62,678 bases of DNA from Acinetobacter sp. BY419. Its GTDB lineage: Bacteria > Pseudomonadota > Gammaproteobacteria > Pseudomonadales > Moraxellaceae. Positions 1-9,396 of the stretch are shown here, piece after piece (positions within the stretch are counted from its first letter, which is position 1; each line of letters begins with the position of its first letter). The position numbers and the translations under genes were made by a program. Location: contig NZ_JAGFXZ010000017.1 of assembly GCF_019038395.1 (NCBI RefSeq), positions 1-62,678 of the forward strand. Reading direction: 5' to 3'. A model generated the notes under the pieces. That model worked only from the letters and a program-made list of their open reading frames with translations. It had not been told where the DNA came from and did not search any database.

Positions 1-78
1 CCAAGCAGACGTGCACAGAAAACAGCAATCAAAGAACGAAATCTGAATCCTGTGCTTGACTTGGAAATGTCCATATAG
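1..78 (+). CDS. C-terminal end of an unidentified ORF, possibly a transposase
   Basis: Frame 1 is open from the window edge to a TAG at 76-78 and gives about 25 residues ending NPVLDLEMSI. The reading is basic and charged (SRRAQK, IKERN), as transposase C termini often are, and it is followed at once by repeated terminal-like sequence. I do not recognise the family from this fragment. The call rests on position next to the repeats and could be wrong; another frame could be the real one. Confidence 0.25.
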   Translation, partial: PSRRAQKTAIKERNLNPVLDLEMSI

Positions 79-127
79 GACATTTCTATTTGGTTATTAG
101 GTAGGACATTTCTACTTGGGAATAACA
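1..127 (+). mobile_element. Probable terminal end of an insertion sequence
   Basis: Two 17-bp direct repeats, AGGACATTTCTATTTGG (77-93) and AGGACATTTCTACTTGG (103-119), differ at one base. GAAATGTCC at 64-72 is the inverse of their core. Multiple subterminal repeats of this sort are typical of IS ends such as those of IS21-like and related elements. Read inward from the right, the presumed tip at 127 starts TGTTATTCCC, which fits the common TG/CA terminus. The other end lies outside the window, so the element cannot be named. Confidence 0.4.
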
Positions 128-173
128 ATGCTACAATTTTATTTGAAATTCAAATACTTATTTCAAAGTTTAT

Positions 174-203
174 AGCCCGAACATCACTGTTCGGGCTTTT
201 TTT
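174..203 (+). terminator. Rho-independent terminator
   Basis: A 10-bp perfect stem, AGCCCGAACA (174-183) with TGTTCGGGCT (188-197), has a TCAC loop and is followed by a T tract. It is oriented for a rightward transcript entering from outside the window. It lies just beyond the presumed IS end, so it may be the original terminator of a gene now separated from it by the IS. Confidence 0.8.
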
Positions 204-684
204 ATCTTTTTTTTATGTTCCACGATCAATAAATAAGCAATGTTCCACGGTTTTGTTCAATTTTAATAAATAATTATCCGGATTTTTGATGAGTCATTAT
301 TTCATATGCTGGAACTCAAATTAATTCATAAAACAGGAGAGTTGGTTAATTATAAGGAAGGAAAAATGTGTTATGACTTTCGTAAATGTTAAATATGCCG
401 TTCAATCACATTTTATGCATCGCAAATGACAAATAATGAATCGTCTGACAGAATTTTATCTTTAAAATTACAACCTTATTTTTTTGGCAGAGGTTTTAAA
501 AAGTATGACTACCTCTATTTAATTTAATTTTTATTGAAGTGCGTCACATAAGTATCAAAAAAATATTTCTTTATAAATCAAATGAATTTGAGCCTATTCA
601 TAAAACGCTGCACAATGAAATAAAATATATTGGCATAAATCTAAGATCAAGATTTGTGCAGTTTTGCATTTCCGGGGGAAGAAA
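204..684. other. AT-rich intergenic region upstream of pilU
   Basis: No convincing gene. The only ORF here (539-739) overlaps the start of pilU in another frame and has no family signature. The 10-mer ATGTTCCACG occurs at 215-224 and again at 240-249, 25 bp apart on the same face of the helix. That spacing would suit a bound regulator, but I cannot name one. Confidence 0.4.
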
Positions 685-1881
685 ATGTTCACGGCAGAAC
701 TGTTGGACGAAGCAAAAAAATTCATGCATCACATGCTGACCAAAGTGGTGGAATATGGCGGCTCAGATTTATTTATTACGGCTGATTTTCCACCGAGTAT
801 TAAACATCAAGGCTTAATGAAACCTTTTGGACAGCAAGAACTCACAGCTGAAAAAACCAAACTGTTTGCCTATAGCCTGATGAATGATAAACAGCGTAAA
901 GAATTTGAAGCTCAACTTGAGTGCAACTTTGCGATCACTGTGCCGGGTATTTCCCGTTTCCGGGTCAATGTCTTCCAGCAGCAGCTTAATGTTGGCATGG
1001 TAATTCGTACCATTACCGCAGAAATTCCAAACTTCCAGAAGCTTAAACTGCCTGACTCACTTAAACATGTGATTATGGAAAAACGTGGACTGGTACTGGT
1101 GGTTGGAGGAACGGGTTCAGGTAAATCGACTTCTCTGGCGGCAATGATTGACTACCGGAATGAAAATTCAGCGGGACATATCATTACCGTGGAAGATCCG
1201 GTGGAATATGTACATAAACATAAAAAATCCATGATTACCCATCGTGAGGTCGGCGTGGACTGTCACTCTTGGCACAATGCACTGAAAAATACCTTACGTC
1301 AGGCTCCGGATGTGATTCTGATTGGGGAAATCCGTGATACAGAAACCATGGAACACGCGATTGCCTTTGCGGAAACCGGGCATCTTTGTCTGGGAACACT
1401 GCACTCCAACAATGCCAACCAGACTTTAGACCGGATTATCAACTTTTTCCCGGAAGAACGCCGGAATCAGTTATTGATGGATCTGTCTTCAAATATGAAG
1501 GCCATTATTTCACAGCGTTTAATCCGCACCCAGGATGGAAAAGGCCGTCGTGCAGCGATTGAAATCCTGTTAAATACACCACTTATTTCTGACCTGATCT
1601 TGAAAGGGGAGTTCCATGAGCTGAAAGCGATTATGGCGAAATCACGTGAACTGGGTATGCAGACTTTTGACCAAGCTTTATTTGAGCTGTATAACCAGGG
1701 TGAAATTTCTTATGAAGAAGCTTTGCGCAATGCCGACTCCACCAATGAGTTACGTTTGCAGATCAAGCTGAAAAGTAACCGCCAGGACACTGCCGCAGTC
1801 ACAGAACCGACTCAGTTTTCAATGATGCAAGACTCAAAAGTTGAGGAAAAAACAGCAGAAGGCCAACCAGTAACTGAATAA
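685..1881 (+). CDS. pilU: Type IV pilus retraction ATPase PilU
   Basis: This is a 398-residue cytoplasmic hexameric ATPase of the GspE/PilT family that assists PilT in retracting type IV pili (twitching, DNA uptake). Visible motifs are Walker A GGTGSGKST (residues 141-149), the Asp box IITVEDPVE (about 167-175), Walker B VILIGEIRD (210-218) and the His box around GTLHSNNA. I chose ATG 685 because GGGGGAAG precedes it; a TTG seven codons upstream is less likely. Length and the long acidic/polar C-terminal tail fit PilU better than PilT, which is about 345 residues. In relatives pilU normally follows pilT directly. Here pilT is not within 680 bp upstream and an IS end and terminator lie there instead. 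Confidence 0.88.
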   Translation: MFTAELLDEAKKFMHHMLTKVVEYGGSDLFITADFPPSIKHQGLMKPFGQQELTAEKTKLFAYSLMNDKQRKEFEAQLECNFAITVPGISRFRVNVFQQQLNVGMVIRTITAEIPNFQKLKLPDSLKHVIMEKRGLVLVVGGTGSGKSTSLAAMIDYRNENSAGHIITVEDPVEYVHKHKKSMITHREVGVDCHSWHNALKNTLRQAPDVILIGEIRDTETMEHAIAFAETGHLCLGTLHSNNANQTLDRIINFFPEERRNQLLMDLSSNMKAIISQRLIRTQDGKGRRAAIEILLNTPLISDLILKGEFHELKAIMAKSRELGMQTFDQALFELYNQGEISYEEALRNADSTNELRLQIKLKSNRQDTAAVTEPTQFSMMQDSKVEEKTAEGQPVTE

Positions 1882-1891
1882 AAATTTTCTG

Positions 1892-1943
1892 ATAAAACAG
1901 GCGGGCTTTTTGGGGGGAGTTCCTTAAGCTCTGCCTGTTTTAT
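1892..1943. terminator. Bidirectional terminator between pilU and the MFS gene
   Basis: ATAAAACAGGC (1892-1902) pairs perfectly with GCCTGTTTTAT (1933-1943) around a 30-nt loop. The A/T-rich outer ends supply U-tracts in both directions, so it can serve the two convergent genes. Confidence 0.7.
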
Positions 1944-1973
1944 TTAACTTATTTATAAGCCATTAAATATGAA

Positions 1974-3149
1974 CTAGGCGGGTTTAGCTTGTACCACCAG
2001 CTTAAAATAAATAATGCTGCTGAGGGTTAAAATACCGCACAGTATAAAAGTAAACTGATAACTATAAACTGCAATGATGGCACCAATAAACAGTGAACCA
2101 ATGGCAATACCCAAATCATAGAACGTATAAAAAGTTGAGGTTGCATAGCGAATTCGATGCTTGGATGCACGTTGAATCGCTAAGGTTTGCATACACGGTT
2201 GTACACTGCCAAAACCCACTCCAACCATGACCGCAGCCAGCATAAATCCCCATAAGGTCTGAATCTGGCTCAGTAAAAACAGCCCCCGACTAAAAGCCAG
2301 CAGTGCTGGATAAATCACATATTGCGGACCTTTACGATCATAAATTTTTCCAGTGATCGGACGTAGGCTCATCATGGAAATCGCAAATACTACAAAGAAT
2401 AAACCGGCATAGGCCATTAAATCCTTGCTGGCTACAAATGGTGCGATAAAAGACATAATGCTGGCATAAGAAAAAGAAACCAGCATGGCTAATACCGCAA
2501 CGGGCAGCACTTTCTTTTCCACAAAATCAGTCAGGCCAAGTGATATTTTCATGTCGGACTTTTTGACGATTTTTACAGGCCCTTTAAACGGAATCAGAAA
2601 ACAGAAGACAAATCCGATAAATACCATAGCGATCAACAGGGTGCTAACCTGAAAATAAGACCAGTATTCAATCAGACTCAGACCAATTAAAGGACCCAAG
2701 ACACTTCCCAGATTTACAGACATGACAAAATAGCCCATGCCTTCGCCTTTACGCTGTTCTGGAATAAACTGGTTTACGACAGGCACACAAACTGTAGTCA
2801 AGATACTAAACCAGATGCCATGCAAGAAACGGATGATAAACAGAATCGTGAGCTGATCAGCGAGCAGGTAAGCTAATGAAAAAAGACTGAAAAATATTTC
2901 TGAGACAATTAAAGTTTGACGTATGCCGAATTTATCGATAATTAAGCCAATAAAAGGACGCACTGTAATGGCGGAGACTATAAATAAGGTCATGGCTAGA
3001 CCAACCTGGGTTAGATTACCGCCTAACTCTTTTAAGATGTAAATCGGCAGAATTGTGGTTTGTGCAAAATAGGAAATAAATAAAAACAGGTTGTTGGCCA
3101 GACAAAGTACAAATGACCTGGTCCATAGTGGCGCTGCAATGGTGTTCAT
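1974..3149 (-). CDS. Major facilitator superfamily transporter
   Basis: A 391-residue inner-membrane protein with about 12 hydrophobic segments and the MFS signature between TM2 and TM3 (RPFIGLIIDKFGIRQ); a related motif follows the central loop (RPITGKIYDRKGPQ). The length is standard for MFS drug or metabolite exporters. The ATG start at 3149 is preceded by no strong ribosome site. No neighbouring gene points to a substrate: it lies alone between pilU and gcvH. It resembles small-molecule or drug efflux permeases, but substrate specificity cannot be read from the sequence. Confidence 0.75.
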   Translation of the reverse strand: MNTIAAPLWTRSFVLCLANNLFLFISYFAQTTILPIYILKELGGNLTQVGLAMTLFIVSAITVRPFIGLIIDKFGIRQTLIVSEIFFSLFSLAYLLADQLTILFIIRFLHGIWFSILTTVCVPVVNQFIPEQRKGEGMGYFVMSVNLGSVLGPLIGLSLIEYWSYFQVSTLLIAMVFIGFVFCFLIPFKGPVKIVKKSDMKISLGLTDFVEKKVLPVAVLAMLVSFSYASIMSFIAPFVASKDLMAYAGLFFVVFAISMMSLRPITGKIYDRKGPQYVIYPALLAFSRGLFLLSQIQTLWGFMLAAVMVGVGFGSVQPCMQTLAIQRASKHRIRYATSTFYTFYDLGIAIGSLFIGAIIAVYSYQFTFILCGILTLSSIIYFKLVVQAKPA

Positions 3150-3350
3150 GATCTTCTGGGAATTATATGCTGTGTGACGCAGGGCCTAGCACGAGAGTTT
3201 ATTGTTATAAATAAGCGTGACCAATCAGGGAGTGAAGCGAGTGTCGTAGCAAACTTTAAGAAAAATATGTGAAAAATACAATAATATTCTGATAGAAGTA
3301 CACGGAATTTAATTTAGATTGGAAATCTAAAGCATTTAACTACCATAAAA

Positions 3351-3372
3351 AAATCAGCCCAGAGGCTGATTT
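3351..3372 (-). terminator. gcvH terminator
   Basis: AAATCAGCC (3351-3359) pairs with GGCTGATTT (3364-3372). On the minus strand the stem is followed by a seven-base U tract. It lies 18 bp beyond the gcvH stop. Confidence 0.85.
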
Positions 3373-3389
3373 TCTAAATTTAAGCGGGT

Positions 3390-3764
3390 TTATAGGCCAG
3401 CTTCATATTCTGTATTTGAAAGCAGTTTTTCGACATCTGCCATATTGTCTGGTTTTATTTTGTAGATCCAGCCCTTGCCATATGGGTCGTCATTAATGAA
3501 ATCAGGATCATCTTCAAGATCAGGATTGATTTCAACTACTACGCCAGACACCGGCGCATGAATATCAGATGCAGTTTTGACCGATTCAACCACACCGGCT
3601 TGTTTACCCGCAGTGATGTGTGAATCAAGATCGGGGGCTTCAACATAGACTAAATCACCTAATGCATCCTGTGCATGGTCGGAAATGCCGGTCACAACAA
3701 GATCACCCTCAATGCGCACCCATTCATGTGTACTTGCGTACTTTAATTCTGCAGGATGATTCAT
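3390..3764 (-). CDS. gcvH: Glycine cleavage system H protein
   Basis: A 124-residue lipoyl carrier that shuttles the aminomethyl group between the P, T and L proteins of the cytosolic glycine cleavage complex. The lipoylation site is Lys63 in [10 protein letters not shown], and the N-terminal THEWVR motif is conserved. Length and motifs match the family closely. It stands alone: no gcvT or gcvP is adjacent, so the rest of the complex must be encoded elsewhere. GAGTTATC precedes the ATG. Its own terminator follows. Confidence 0.95.
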   Translation of the reverse strand: MNHPAELKYASTHEWVRIEGDLVVTGISDHAQDALGDLVYVEAPDLDSHITAGKQAGVVESVKTASDIHAPVSGVVVEINPDLEDDPDFINDDPYGKGWIYKIKPDNMADVEKLLSNTEYEAGL

Positions 3765-3846
3765 TGATAACTCCTTAAAAATCTTAAGATCATTTTTGAC
3801 ATGTTTTATACATTCTTTTTGGTCAAAACAAAAGGCTTATGACCCT

Positions 3847-4875
3847 TTATAAATAAGGATCTTTGCGCCAGTTGCTCGGGCTGCGACCACTCCAGCGTTT
3901 AAATGCACGGCTAAAATTGGCGACATCACTATAACCGAGTTCATCTGCAATCTGTTCCAGGGTAAAGTCTGTCCGGGACAATAACGAAGTGGCATGCCGG
4001 TAACGTACTTCATCGACCAGGGTAGAAAAAGAGGTACCTTCAGCCGCCAGTTGCCGTTTTAAGGTGCGGTCAGACATATGTAGTCGATCTGCCACACTTT
4101 CAATACTCAGATAATGCTGTTCGGCATGGGTCAAGATATCTCGAACCCGCATCGCAATCCGGTGCCGTTCCCCCAAGGCAGAAAGTTCCGTTTCACACTG
4201 GTTAATCGCAATCTGGCTGGCAATCGGATCGGCATGCACCAACTTGTTCATCAAATAATTTTTATCAAAGCTCAGAATTAAATGCGGCTGTTCAAAACGG
4301 AACTGATGTGTTGGAAATTTGGTGCTAAAGCGTTCGAAACCTTCCGGCTTTTTAAAGTCAAAGTCGATTTCTCCAGTCGCATCGTTAACCCCTGTAATGG
4401 CTTTGGCCATACTGATCAGACCGATCATCAATGCAATTGAAATTTCGGTACGCAGGGGTTCTAGCTGGATATCGGTTTGCAACTGTACCGTTGCCTTCGC
4501 ACCAAAGGTCGAAAAAAATAGTTGCAGGAAGGGTAAACGGAGCTGAATAAATCGATTCGCCAGTACCAGCGCATCGGTAATATTATTCGCCGTCATGATG
4601 GCATAACCAATGAAGCCATGAATCGAGATCCGCATCTGTGTGCCGAGATGGTAGCCCAGGGTGGGTTCACCGGTCAGTTTCAGGGCATATTTGACCATTT
4701 CATTGGCTACATGGGGCGGAATACGAAAATCAGGATCAGCCAACTGTTCACTGCTCAGGCCGAAAGGTTTAAAAAGCGACTCATTATTATAACCCCAGCG
4801 GGAAATGACATCGAGAAGCAAGAGACCGTAAACACCTGGAATTCCTTGATCTTGGCGTGGAGCAATTGTTTTCAT
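3847..4875 (-). CDS. AraC family transcriptional regulator
   Basis: A DNA-binding regulator of about 342 residues. The C terminus carries a double helix-turn-helix: VADRLHMSDRTLKRQL, then LEQIADELGYSDVANFSRAFKRW, the standard AraC/XylS signature. The N-terminal 200 residues resemble the arabinose-binding-like domain of OruR/ArgR-type AraC regulators. I chose ATG 4875; the reading frame extends eight codons upstream to a TTG at 4899. Neither neighbour (gcvH downstream, an ABC exporter upstream) reveals the target. Effector and regulon are unknown. Confidence 0.8.
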   Translation of the reverse strand: MKTIAPRQDQGIPGVYGLLLLDVISRWGYNNESLFKPFGLSSEQLADPDFRIPPHVANEMVKYALKLTGEPTLGYHLGTQMRISIHGFIGYAIMTANNITDALVLANRFIQLRLPFLQLFFSTFGAKATVQLQTDIQLEPLRTEISIALMIGLISMAKAITGVNDATGEIDFDFKKPEGFERFSTKFPTHQFRFEQPHLILSFDKNYLMNKLVHADPIASQIAINQCETELSALGERHRIAMRVRDILTHAEQHYLSIESVADRLHMSDRTLKRQLAAEGTSFSTLVDEVRYRHATSLLSRTDFTLEQIADELGYSDVANFSRAFKRWSGRSPSNWRKDPYL

Positions 4876-5290
4876 GCGCGATCCGTTGCACTCACTCAAA
4901 TTTTTTATTCATGGATGGATATTGGCACGACACCGCCAGATTTTTCATTAAAATTGTTGGACAAAATTTTGGCGATTGTTACTGAGCCAATGGCAGATTA
5001 GCCTGAATTCGGCATTAAAATCAATTTAAACCACATAATTTTATTGATGAAATCAAAAAATATTTTAATGAACAAGTGTTATCCCGGCAGCTGGTCGCTT
5101 AAACGCTATGATGGGGCTTGCCTTGATAGAAGTGAATAGACAGCACTTTATCAGAGTGCTGTAAGCGCCTGTTTATCGGTAGGGACAATTTTAAAATGAC
5201 AGGCCTGGACAAAATATCCTTTGTGTCAGACCTGTTCAGCATTGAAGACCATCAGATTGTCAGAAACTTTCAAATCTTCCCGACACCGTA
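4876..5290. other. Intergenic region with two inverted repeats
   Basis: No gene supported. ACAGCACT (5140-5147) pairs with AGTGCTGT (5155-5162) around a 7-nt loop. A second, imperfect dyad lies at about 5200-5233 (ACAGGCCTG against CAGACCTGT), close to the 3' end of the leftward ABC gene, where it may act as its terminator. The promoter of the AraC gene must also lie here; no clear -35/-10 pair stands out. Confidence 0.4.
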
Positions 5291-7165
5291 TTATTCATGA
5301 GCATTTGATGCTTTAGCCTGTTGCTGAAGTAGCATACCGCCAGTTTGACGTTGCCAAAGCTGGGCATAGATTCCATTTAATGCCACCAGTTCATCATGGG
5401 TACCTTGCTCGGCAATTCGACCTTGATCCAGTACAATCAGACGATCCATTTGGGCAATGGTAGAGAGTCGATGCGCAATTGCAATCACGGTTTTACCTTG
5501 CATCAAATCGTCCAGGCTGTTCTGAATGGCGGCTTCAACTTCAGAATCCAGCGCACTGGTCGCCTCATCCAGAATCAGAATCGGGGCATCTTTTAAGAAT
5601 ACCCGTGCAATTGCAATCCGCTGACGCTGACCACCAGAAAGTTTCACGCCACGTTCACCCACATAGGCTTCATAGCCTTTTTTACCGCGTAAATCAGTCA
5701 GATTCGGAATAAACTCTTCTGCTTTGGCCTTACGCACTGCTTCAAACATTTCTTCATCAGTCGCATCAGGACGACCATATTTGATGTTTTCCGCGACAGT
5801 ACGATGCAGCAGCGAAGTGTCTTGAGTCACTAAAGCAATATTCTTGCGCAAACTGTCCTGAGTGACATCGTCAATATCCTGACCATCGATCAAGATTCGG
5901 CCCTGGTCAAGACGATAAAAGTGTAGTAATAGCTGAATCAGGGTAGATTTTCCGGCACCCGAACGACCGACAATACCAATTTTCTCACCTGGTCGAATGG
6001 TCAGATTGAACTGGTCAATTACATTTTTATCATTATAGGCAAAGCTGACATTTTCGAATTTAATTTCACCATGCTGAAGTTGTAGCTCTTTGGCACCCGG
6101 TTTATCTTCAATGGCAATCTTGCGACCCAAAGTTTTCATACCATCCTGAATGGTACCGACATTTTCAAACAGGGCAGAAGTCTGCCACATCATGAATTCA
6201 GCAATACTGTTTAGTTTGAGTACCATGGCCGTGGTTGCTGCAATAATACCCAGTTCGGCCTGTCCTTCCATCCACAGCCAGATCGCGGTACCCAGGACGC
6301 CACCGTACAACACCACACTCAGGAGTAAAATACTGATTTCGTATTGGGCACCCAGACGCATCTGTTTATGCACTGTTAGCATAAATTCCTGCATGGACGT
6401 TTTGGCATACTCGCTTTCGCGGCCAGCATGGGCAAACAGTTTGACCGTCTGGATATTGGTGTAGGCATCTGTGATCCGACCGGTCATGACGGCACGGGCA
6501 TCTGCCTGGGCATTGGAAATTTTGCTCAAACGCGGAATAAAATAATAAGCCGCACACATAAACAGCAGTAACCATACCATGAGAGGAATAACTAAATAGG
6601 GAGAAATATTGCCCAAAACAATATTGATGGTGATAAAGTAAATCAGCACATAAGCCAGCATGTCTCCCAGAATGACCCAGAATTCACGGATTGCCAGCGC
6701 CGTTTGCATGACCTTGGCCGATAGACGTCCGGCAAAATCATTATGGAAAAAATCCAGACTCTGTTTCATCAGTAAATTATGAAAGCGCCAGCGTAAACGC
6801 ATCGGAAAGTTGCTATACAGGATCTGGTGTTTGATCAGGGATTGTGCGCTAGCGAAGAAAATATTGGCCAGCAGAATAATACTCAGCAAAGTCAGATTAC
6901 TGGCATGTTGCTCCAGAAAAGTATCTGGCTGGCTTTTACTGAGCCAATTTACCAGATCCCCGATTTTTGAGTAGAGTAAGGCTTCAAAGCTGGCAGCACC
7001 GGCCGTACACAGCACCAGAATCAGTAAATAACGGCGTACACCGTAGGCTGCCTGCCAGACAAATGGAAAAAACTTGGTCGGTAAAGGTTGATTCAGATTT
7101 TTGGTGGGATAGGGATCAACCAGTCTTTCAAGCCATCGAAACATTAGCGTACTCTTATCATGCAT
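5291..7165 (-). CDS. ABC exporter, fused permease and ATPase
   Basis: A 624-residue half-transporter. The N-terminal about 330 residues form a six-helix type I exporter membrane domain. The C-terminal nucleotide-binding domain carries Walker A GRSGAGKST, Q-loop VTQDTSLL, signature LSGGQRQRIAIAR, Walker B ILILDEATSALD and H-loop AHRLS. It would act as a homodimer, exporting a lipid, peptide or drug. It resembles the MsbA/McjD-like multidrug group and lacks the C39 peptidase domain of bacteriocin exporters. It is monocistronic and the substrate is not evident. Confidence 0.85.
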   Translation of the reverse strand: MHDKSTLMFRWLERLVDPYPTKNLNQPLPTKFFPFVWQAAYGVRRYLLILVLCTAGAASFEALLYSKIGDLVNWLSKSQPDTFLEQHASNLTLLSIILLANIFFASAQSLIKHQILYSNFPMRLRWRFHNLLMKQSLDFFHNDFAGRLSAKVMQTALAIREFWVILGDMLAYVLIYFITINIVLGNISPYLVIPLMVWLLLFMCAAYYFIPRLSKISNAQADARAVMTGRITDAYTNIQTVKLFAHAGRESEYAKTSMQEFMLTVHKQMRLGAQYEISILLLSVVLYGGVLGTAIWLWMEGQAELGIIAATTAMVLKLNSIAEFMMWQTSALFENVGTIQDGMKTLGRKIAIEDKPGAKELQLQHGEIKFENVSFAYNDKNVIDQFNLTIRPGEKIGIVGRSGAGKSTLIQLLLHFYRLDQGRILIDGQDIDDVTQDSLRKNIALVTQDTSLLHRTVAENIKYGRPDATDEEMFEAVRKAKAEEFIPNLTDLRGKKGYEAYVGERGVKLSGGQRQRIAIARVFLKDAPILILDEATSALDSEVEAAIQNSLDDLMQGKTVIAIAHRLSTIAQMDRLIVLDQGRIAEQGTHDELVALNGIYAQLWQRQTGGMLLQQQAKASNAHE

Positions 7166-7351
7166 TTTGCTTTGTAGTGATTATAAAGGATTGAATTTTT
7201 TTAAGCCTATGATTAGATGAAATAGCCACAAAATTATTATCAAAAACAGACTTTAATTTCATGATAGATACGCAACTCTAAATCCATAATTATATTAAGG
7301 TTTAAACCATTTTTTCATAATGAAAAGCATCACAAACGAGAGAAATTAGAT

Positions 7352-8008
7352 ATGAGTATTTGGGTAGTGGCCAGCCGTAAACGAGGCTCAGGAAAAACCA
7401 CGATTGCTATGCATATAACCGAGTTATTACGAGGACAAGGCTCGACGTTACTCATTGATGCCAATCTGGAACCAAATGGTTATGAATGGGCGAATCTGAA
7501 AAATAAACAATTTTCTTTCGAGCATCTGGATATCTTAAAACAGGATAGCCATAGTCTGGATCACCGTTTGGAGATGCTGAAACAGCAGTTCACCTATATT
7601 ATTGTTGATATTGATGGCCAGGATACACCTGCCTTACGTTCAGTCCTGAAACATGCAGATAAACTCATTATTCCCAGCTCTATCGATCCAGAAGATATTC
7701 AACTTGAAACCGAACTGGTGCAATTAGCGATTGGAATCGCCCAATATAATACTCAATTAAAAGTTTATACTGTACTGAATAAGATACCTGAACAGCTGCA
7801 ACTTGCGGAAATGAAACAGACACAGAACCTGCTCAAGAATATTTCAGGTACCCAGTTTCTGAATACAGTCATTTATGAGCATCGAAGCTATCAGAATTTA
7901 TTATTAAATGGTGAAAGTATCGGTAAAGAGCAATTCGAATCAGAACATGATTTTTACAAAATGCTACAAGAGCTTATGGAGCAGCGGTCGTCTACAATTT
8001 CAGCGTGA
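7352..8008 (+). CDS. Solitary ParA/MinD-like P-loop ATPase
   Basis: A 218-residue protein with a deviant Walker A at residues 10-17 (KRGSGKTT). The signature lysine Lys10 and catalytic Lys15 are present, but Arg11 replaces the usual glycine of KGGxGKT. LLIDANLEPN (switch I region) and YIIVDIDGQD (Walker B) follow. This is the size of a small ParA such as the orphan ParA/McdA class that positions cargo on the nucleoid. No parB, minC/E or plasmid partition site accompanies it. GAGAGAAATTAG precedes the ATG. The cargo is unknown. Confidence 0.75.
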   Translation: MSIWVVASRKRGSGKTTIAMHITELLRGQGSTLLIDANLEPNGYEWANLKNKQFSFEHLDILKQDSHSLDHRLEMLKQQFTYIIVDIDGQDTPALRSVLKHADKLIIPSSIDPEDIQLETELVQLAIGIAQYNTQLKVYTVLNKIPEQLQLAEMKQTQNLLKNISGTQFLNTVIYEHRSYQNLLLNGESIGKEQFESEHDFYKMLQELMEQRSSTISA

Positions 8009-8080
8009 CCATCTAAATATCGGATCTAATATTTGTTTAGATTTTAGATTTTTATTCTTTTATGCATACACAGACCAATA

Positions 8081-8119
8081 AATAACAGCCTGAAATGACT
8101 CAGATTTCAGGCTGTTATT
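8081..8119. terminator. Bidirectional terminator
   Basis: A 16-bp perfect stem, AATAACAGCCTGAAAT (8081-8096) with ATTTCAGGCTGTTATT (8104-8119), has a 7-nt loop. It lies between the convergent ParA-like and mechanosensitive channel genes and can serve both. Confidence 0.85.
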
Positions 8120-8142
8120 GATGGATTAGCTTTTCTGAATAG

Positions 8143-9396
8143 TTAAGAAACGCTGAATGATTCCTTGATGTCGAAGCCTGAAGGTGCTTGGTACACCTTT
8201 AACCCAAATTCTGGAATAATCGCCAGCAAGTGATCCATAATATCGGACTGGATATTTTCATAATCTGCCCAAGCTGTGGTATTGGTAAAGGCATAAATCT
8301 CTAAGGGTAAGCCTTCACTGGTCGGTTGTAACTGACGCACCATCAGAGAGTGATTTTTACTAATGCCCGAATGTTGTTGTAGATAAAACTCTACATAAGC
8401 ACGGAAGGTGCCGAGATTGGTTAAACGGCGCTGGTTATACTGAGAATGATGGCTCAGTTGCAGGTTAAACTGTTCCAGTTCTTCTGCCTTGCTATTGAGA
8501 TATTGATCCAGCAGAAGGAACTCTTTCAGCTTGTCCTGTTCTTCTATCGTCATGAAATGCACGCTGCTTTGATCAATCTGAATGGAACGCTTAATCCGGC
8601 GAGCACCGGCTTCCTGCATGCCACGCCAGTTTTTAAAAGTATCGGTGACCAGTTTGTTGGTAGGAATCGTTGTCACTGTTTTATCGAAATTTTGTACCGT
8701 AATAGTATGTAATGACATATCAATGACATCGCCGTCCGCATTTAAAGATGGCATTTCAATCCAGTCACCAATACGCACCATGTCATAAGATGAAATCTGT
8801 ACCGAAGCCACCAGTGATAAAATGGTATTTTGGAATACCAGCATCAGTACCGCGGCCATGGCACCAAAACCGGCCAGCAGGGTAAAGACATCTTTCTTTA
8901 GGAAAGTCCCCAGAATCATCAGACCACAGACGATGAAGATGATCAATTTGACCAGTTGTAAATAGCCTTTAATCGGCTTGTTACGTGACTTCGGATTGCG
9001 CTGATAAATCAGGTTGAAAATATTCAGCAGTTCACCAATCGCCAAGGCAATGGTCAGGAAGATGAAGGCTTGCGCACCCATCTGGATAAAGGTTTCAACC
9101 TTGTCAGATAAATGCGGAACGGTGGTAATCCCGTTCATAATTACAATTGCGGGCACAATATTGGCTATGCGACGAATGACGCTATGCTCGGCAATAATTT
9201 CATTATGGGCAAAAGGCATTTTGGAAATCAATTTGCGAATTCCGCGAACGACGACCTGTTTGGCAAACAGGTTCGCCATAATGGCCAGTACAATCACAAT
9301 GCTCAATGAAGTGAACATTTCTAGCCAGGGATACTGATCTGCCCAGACTTGTATATTCTCGATCACCTTAAACTGTTCCAAGTTATCTTTTCTCAT
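8143..9396 (-). CDS. MscS-family mechanosensitive ion channel (YbdG-like)
   Basis: An inner-membrane channel of about 417 residues that releases solutes under osmotic downshock. About five hydrophobic segments occupy the first half. The pore-lining/beta-domain region includes GFGAMAAVLMLVFQNTILSLVASVQI and IGDWIEMPS, diagnostic of MscS. Size and the long C-terminal domain fit the miniconductance YbdG group better than MscS itself (about 286 residues). I chose ATG 9396; a TTG three codons upstream is also open. It appears monocistronic. Confidence 0.85.
   Translation of the reverse strand: MRKDNLEQFKVIENIQVWADQYPWLEMFTSLSIVIVLAIMANLFAKQVVVRGIRKLISKMPFAHNEIIAEHSVIRRIANIVPAIVIMNGITTVPHLSDKVETFIQMGAQAFIFLTIALAIGELLNIFNLIYQRNPKSRNKPIKGYLQLVKLIIFIVCGLMILGTFLKKDVFTLLAGFGAMAAVLMLVFQNTILSLVASVQISSYDMVRIGDWIEMPSLNADGDVIDMSLHTITVQNFDKTVTTIPTNKLVTDTFKNWRGMQEAGARRIKRSIQIDQSSVHFMTIEEQDKLKEFLLLDQYLNSKAEELEQFNLQLSHHSQYNQRRLTNLGTFRAYVEFYLQQHSGISKNHSLMVRQLQPTSEGLPLEIYAFTNTTAWADYENIQSDIMDHLLAIIPEFGLKVYQAPSGFDIKESFSVS

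Noticed and set aside
539..739. 66-codon ORF before pilU
   Set aside because: It overlaps the pilU start in another frame, lacks a ribosome site and has no family features.
4618..5001. 127-codon plus-strand ORF opposite the AraC gene
   Set aside because: Antisense shadow of a clear AraC regulator; no recognisable motif.
7352..8008. Plasmid partition locus
   Set aside because: No parB, no centromere-like repeats and no replication gene nearby; surroundings are ordinary chromosomal genes.
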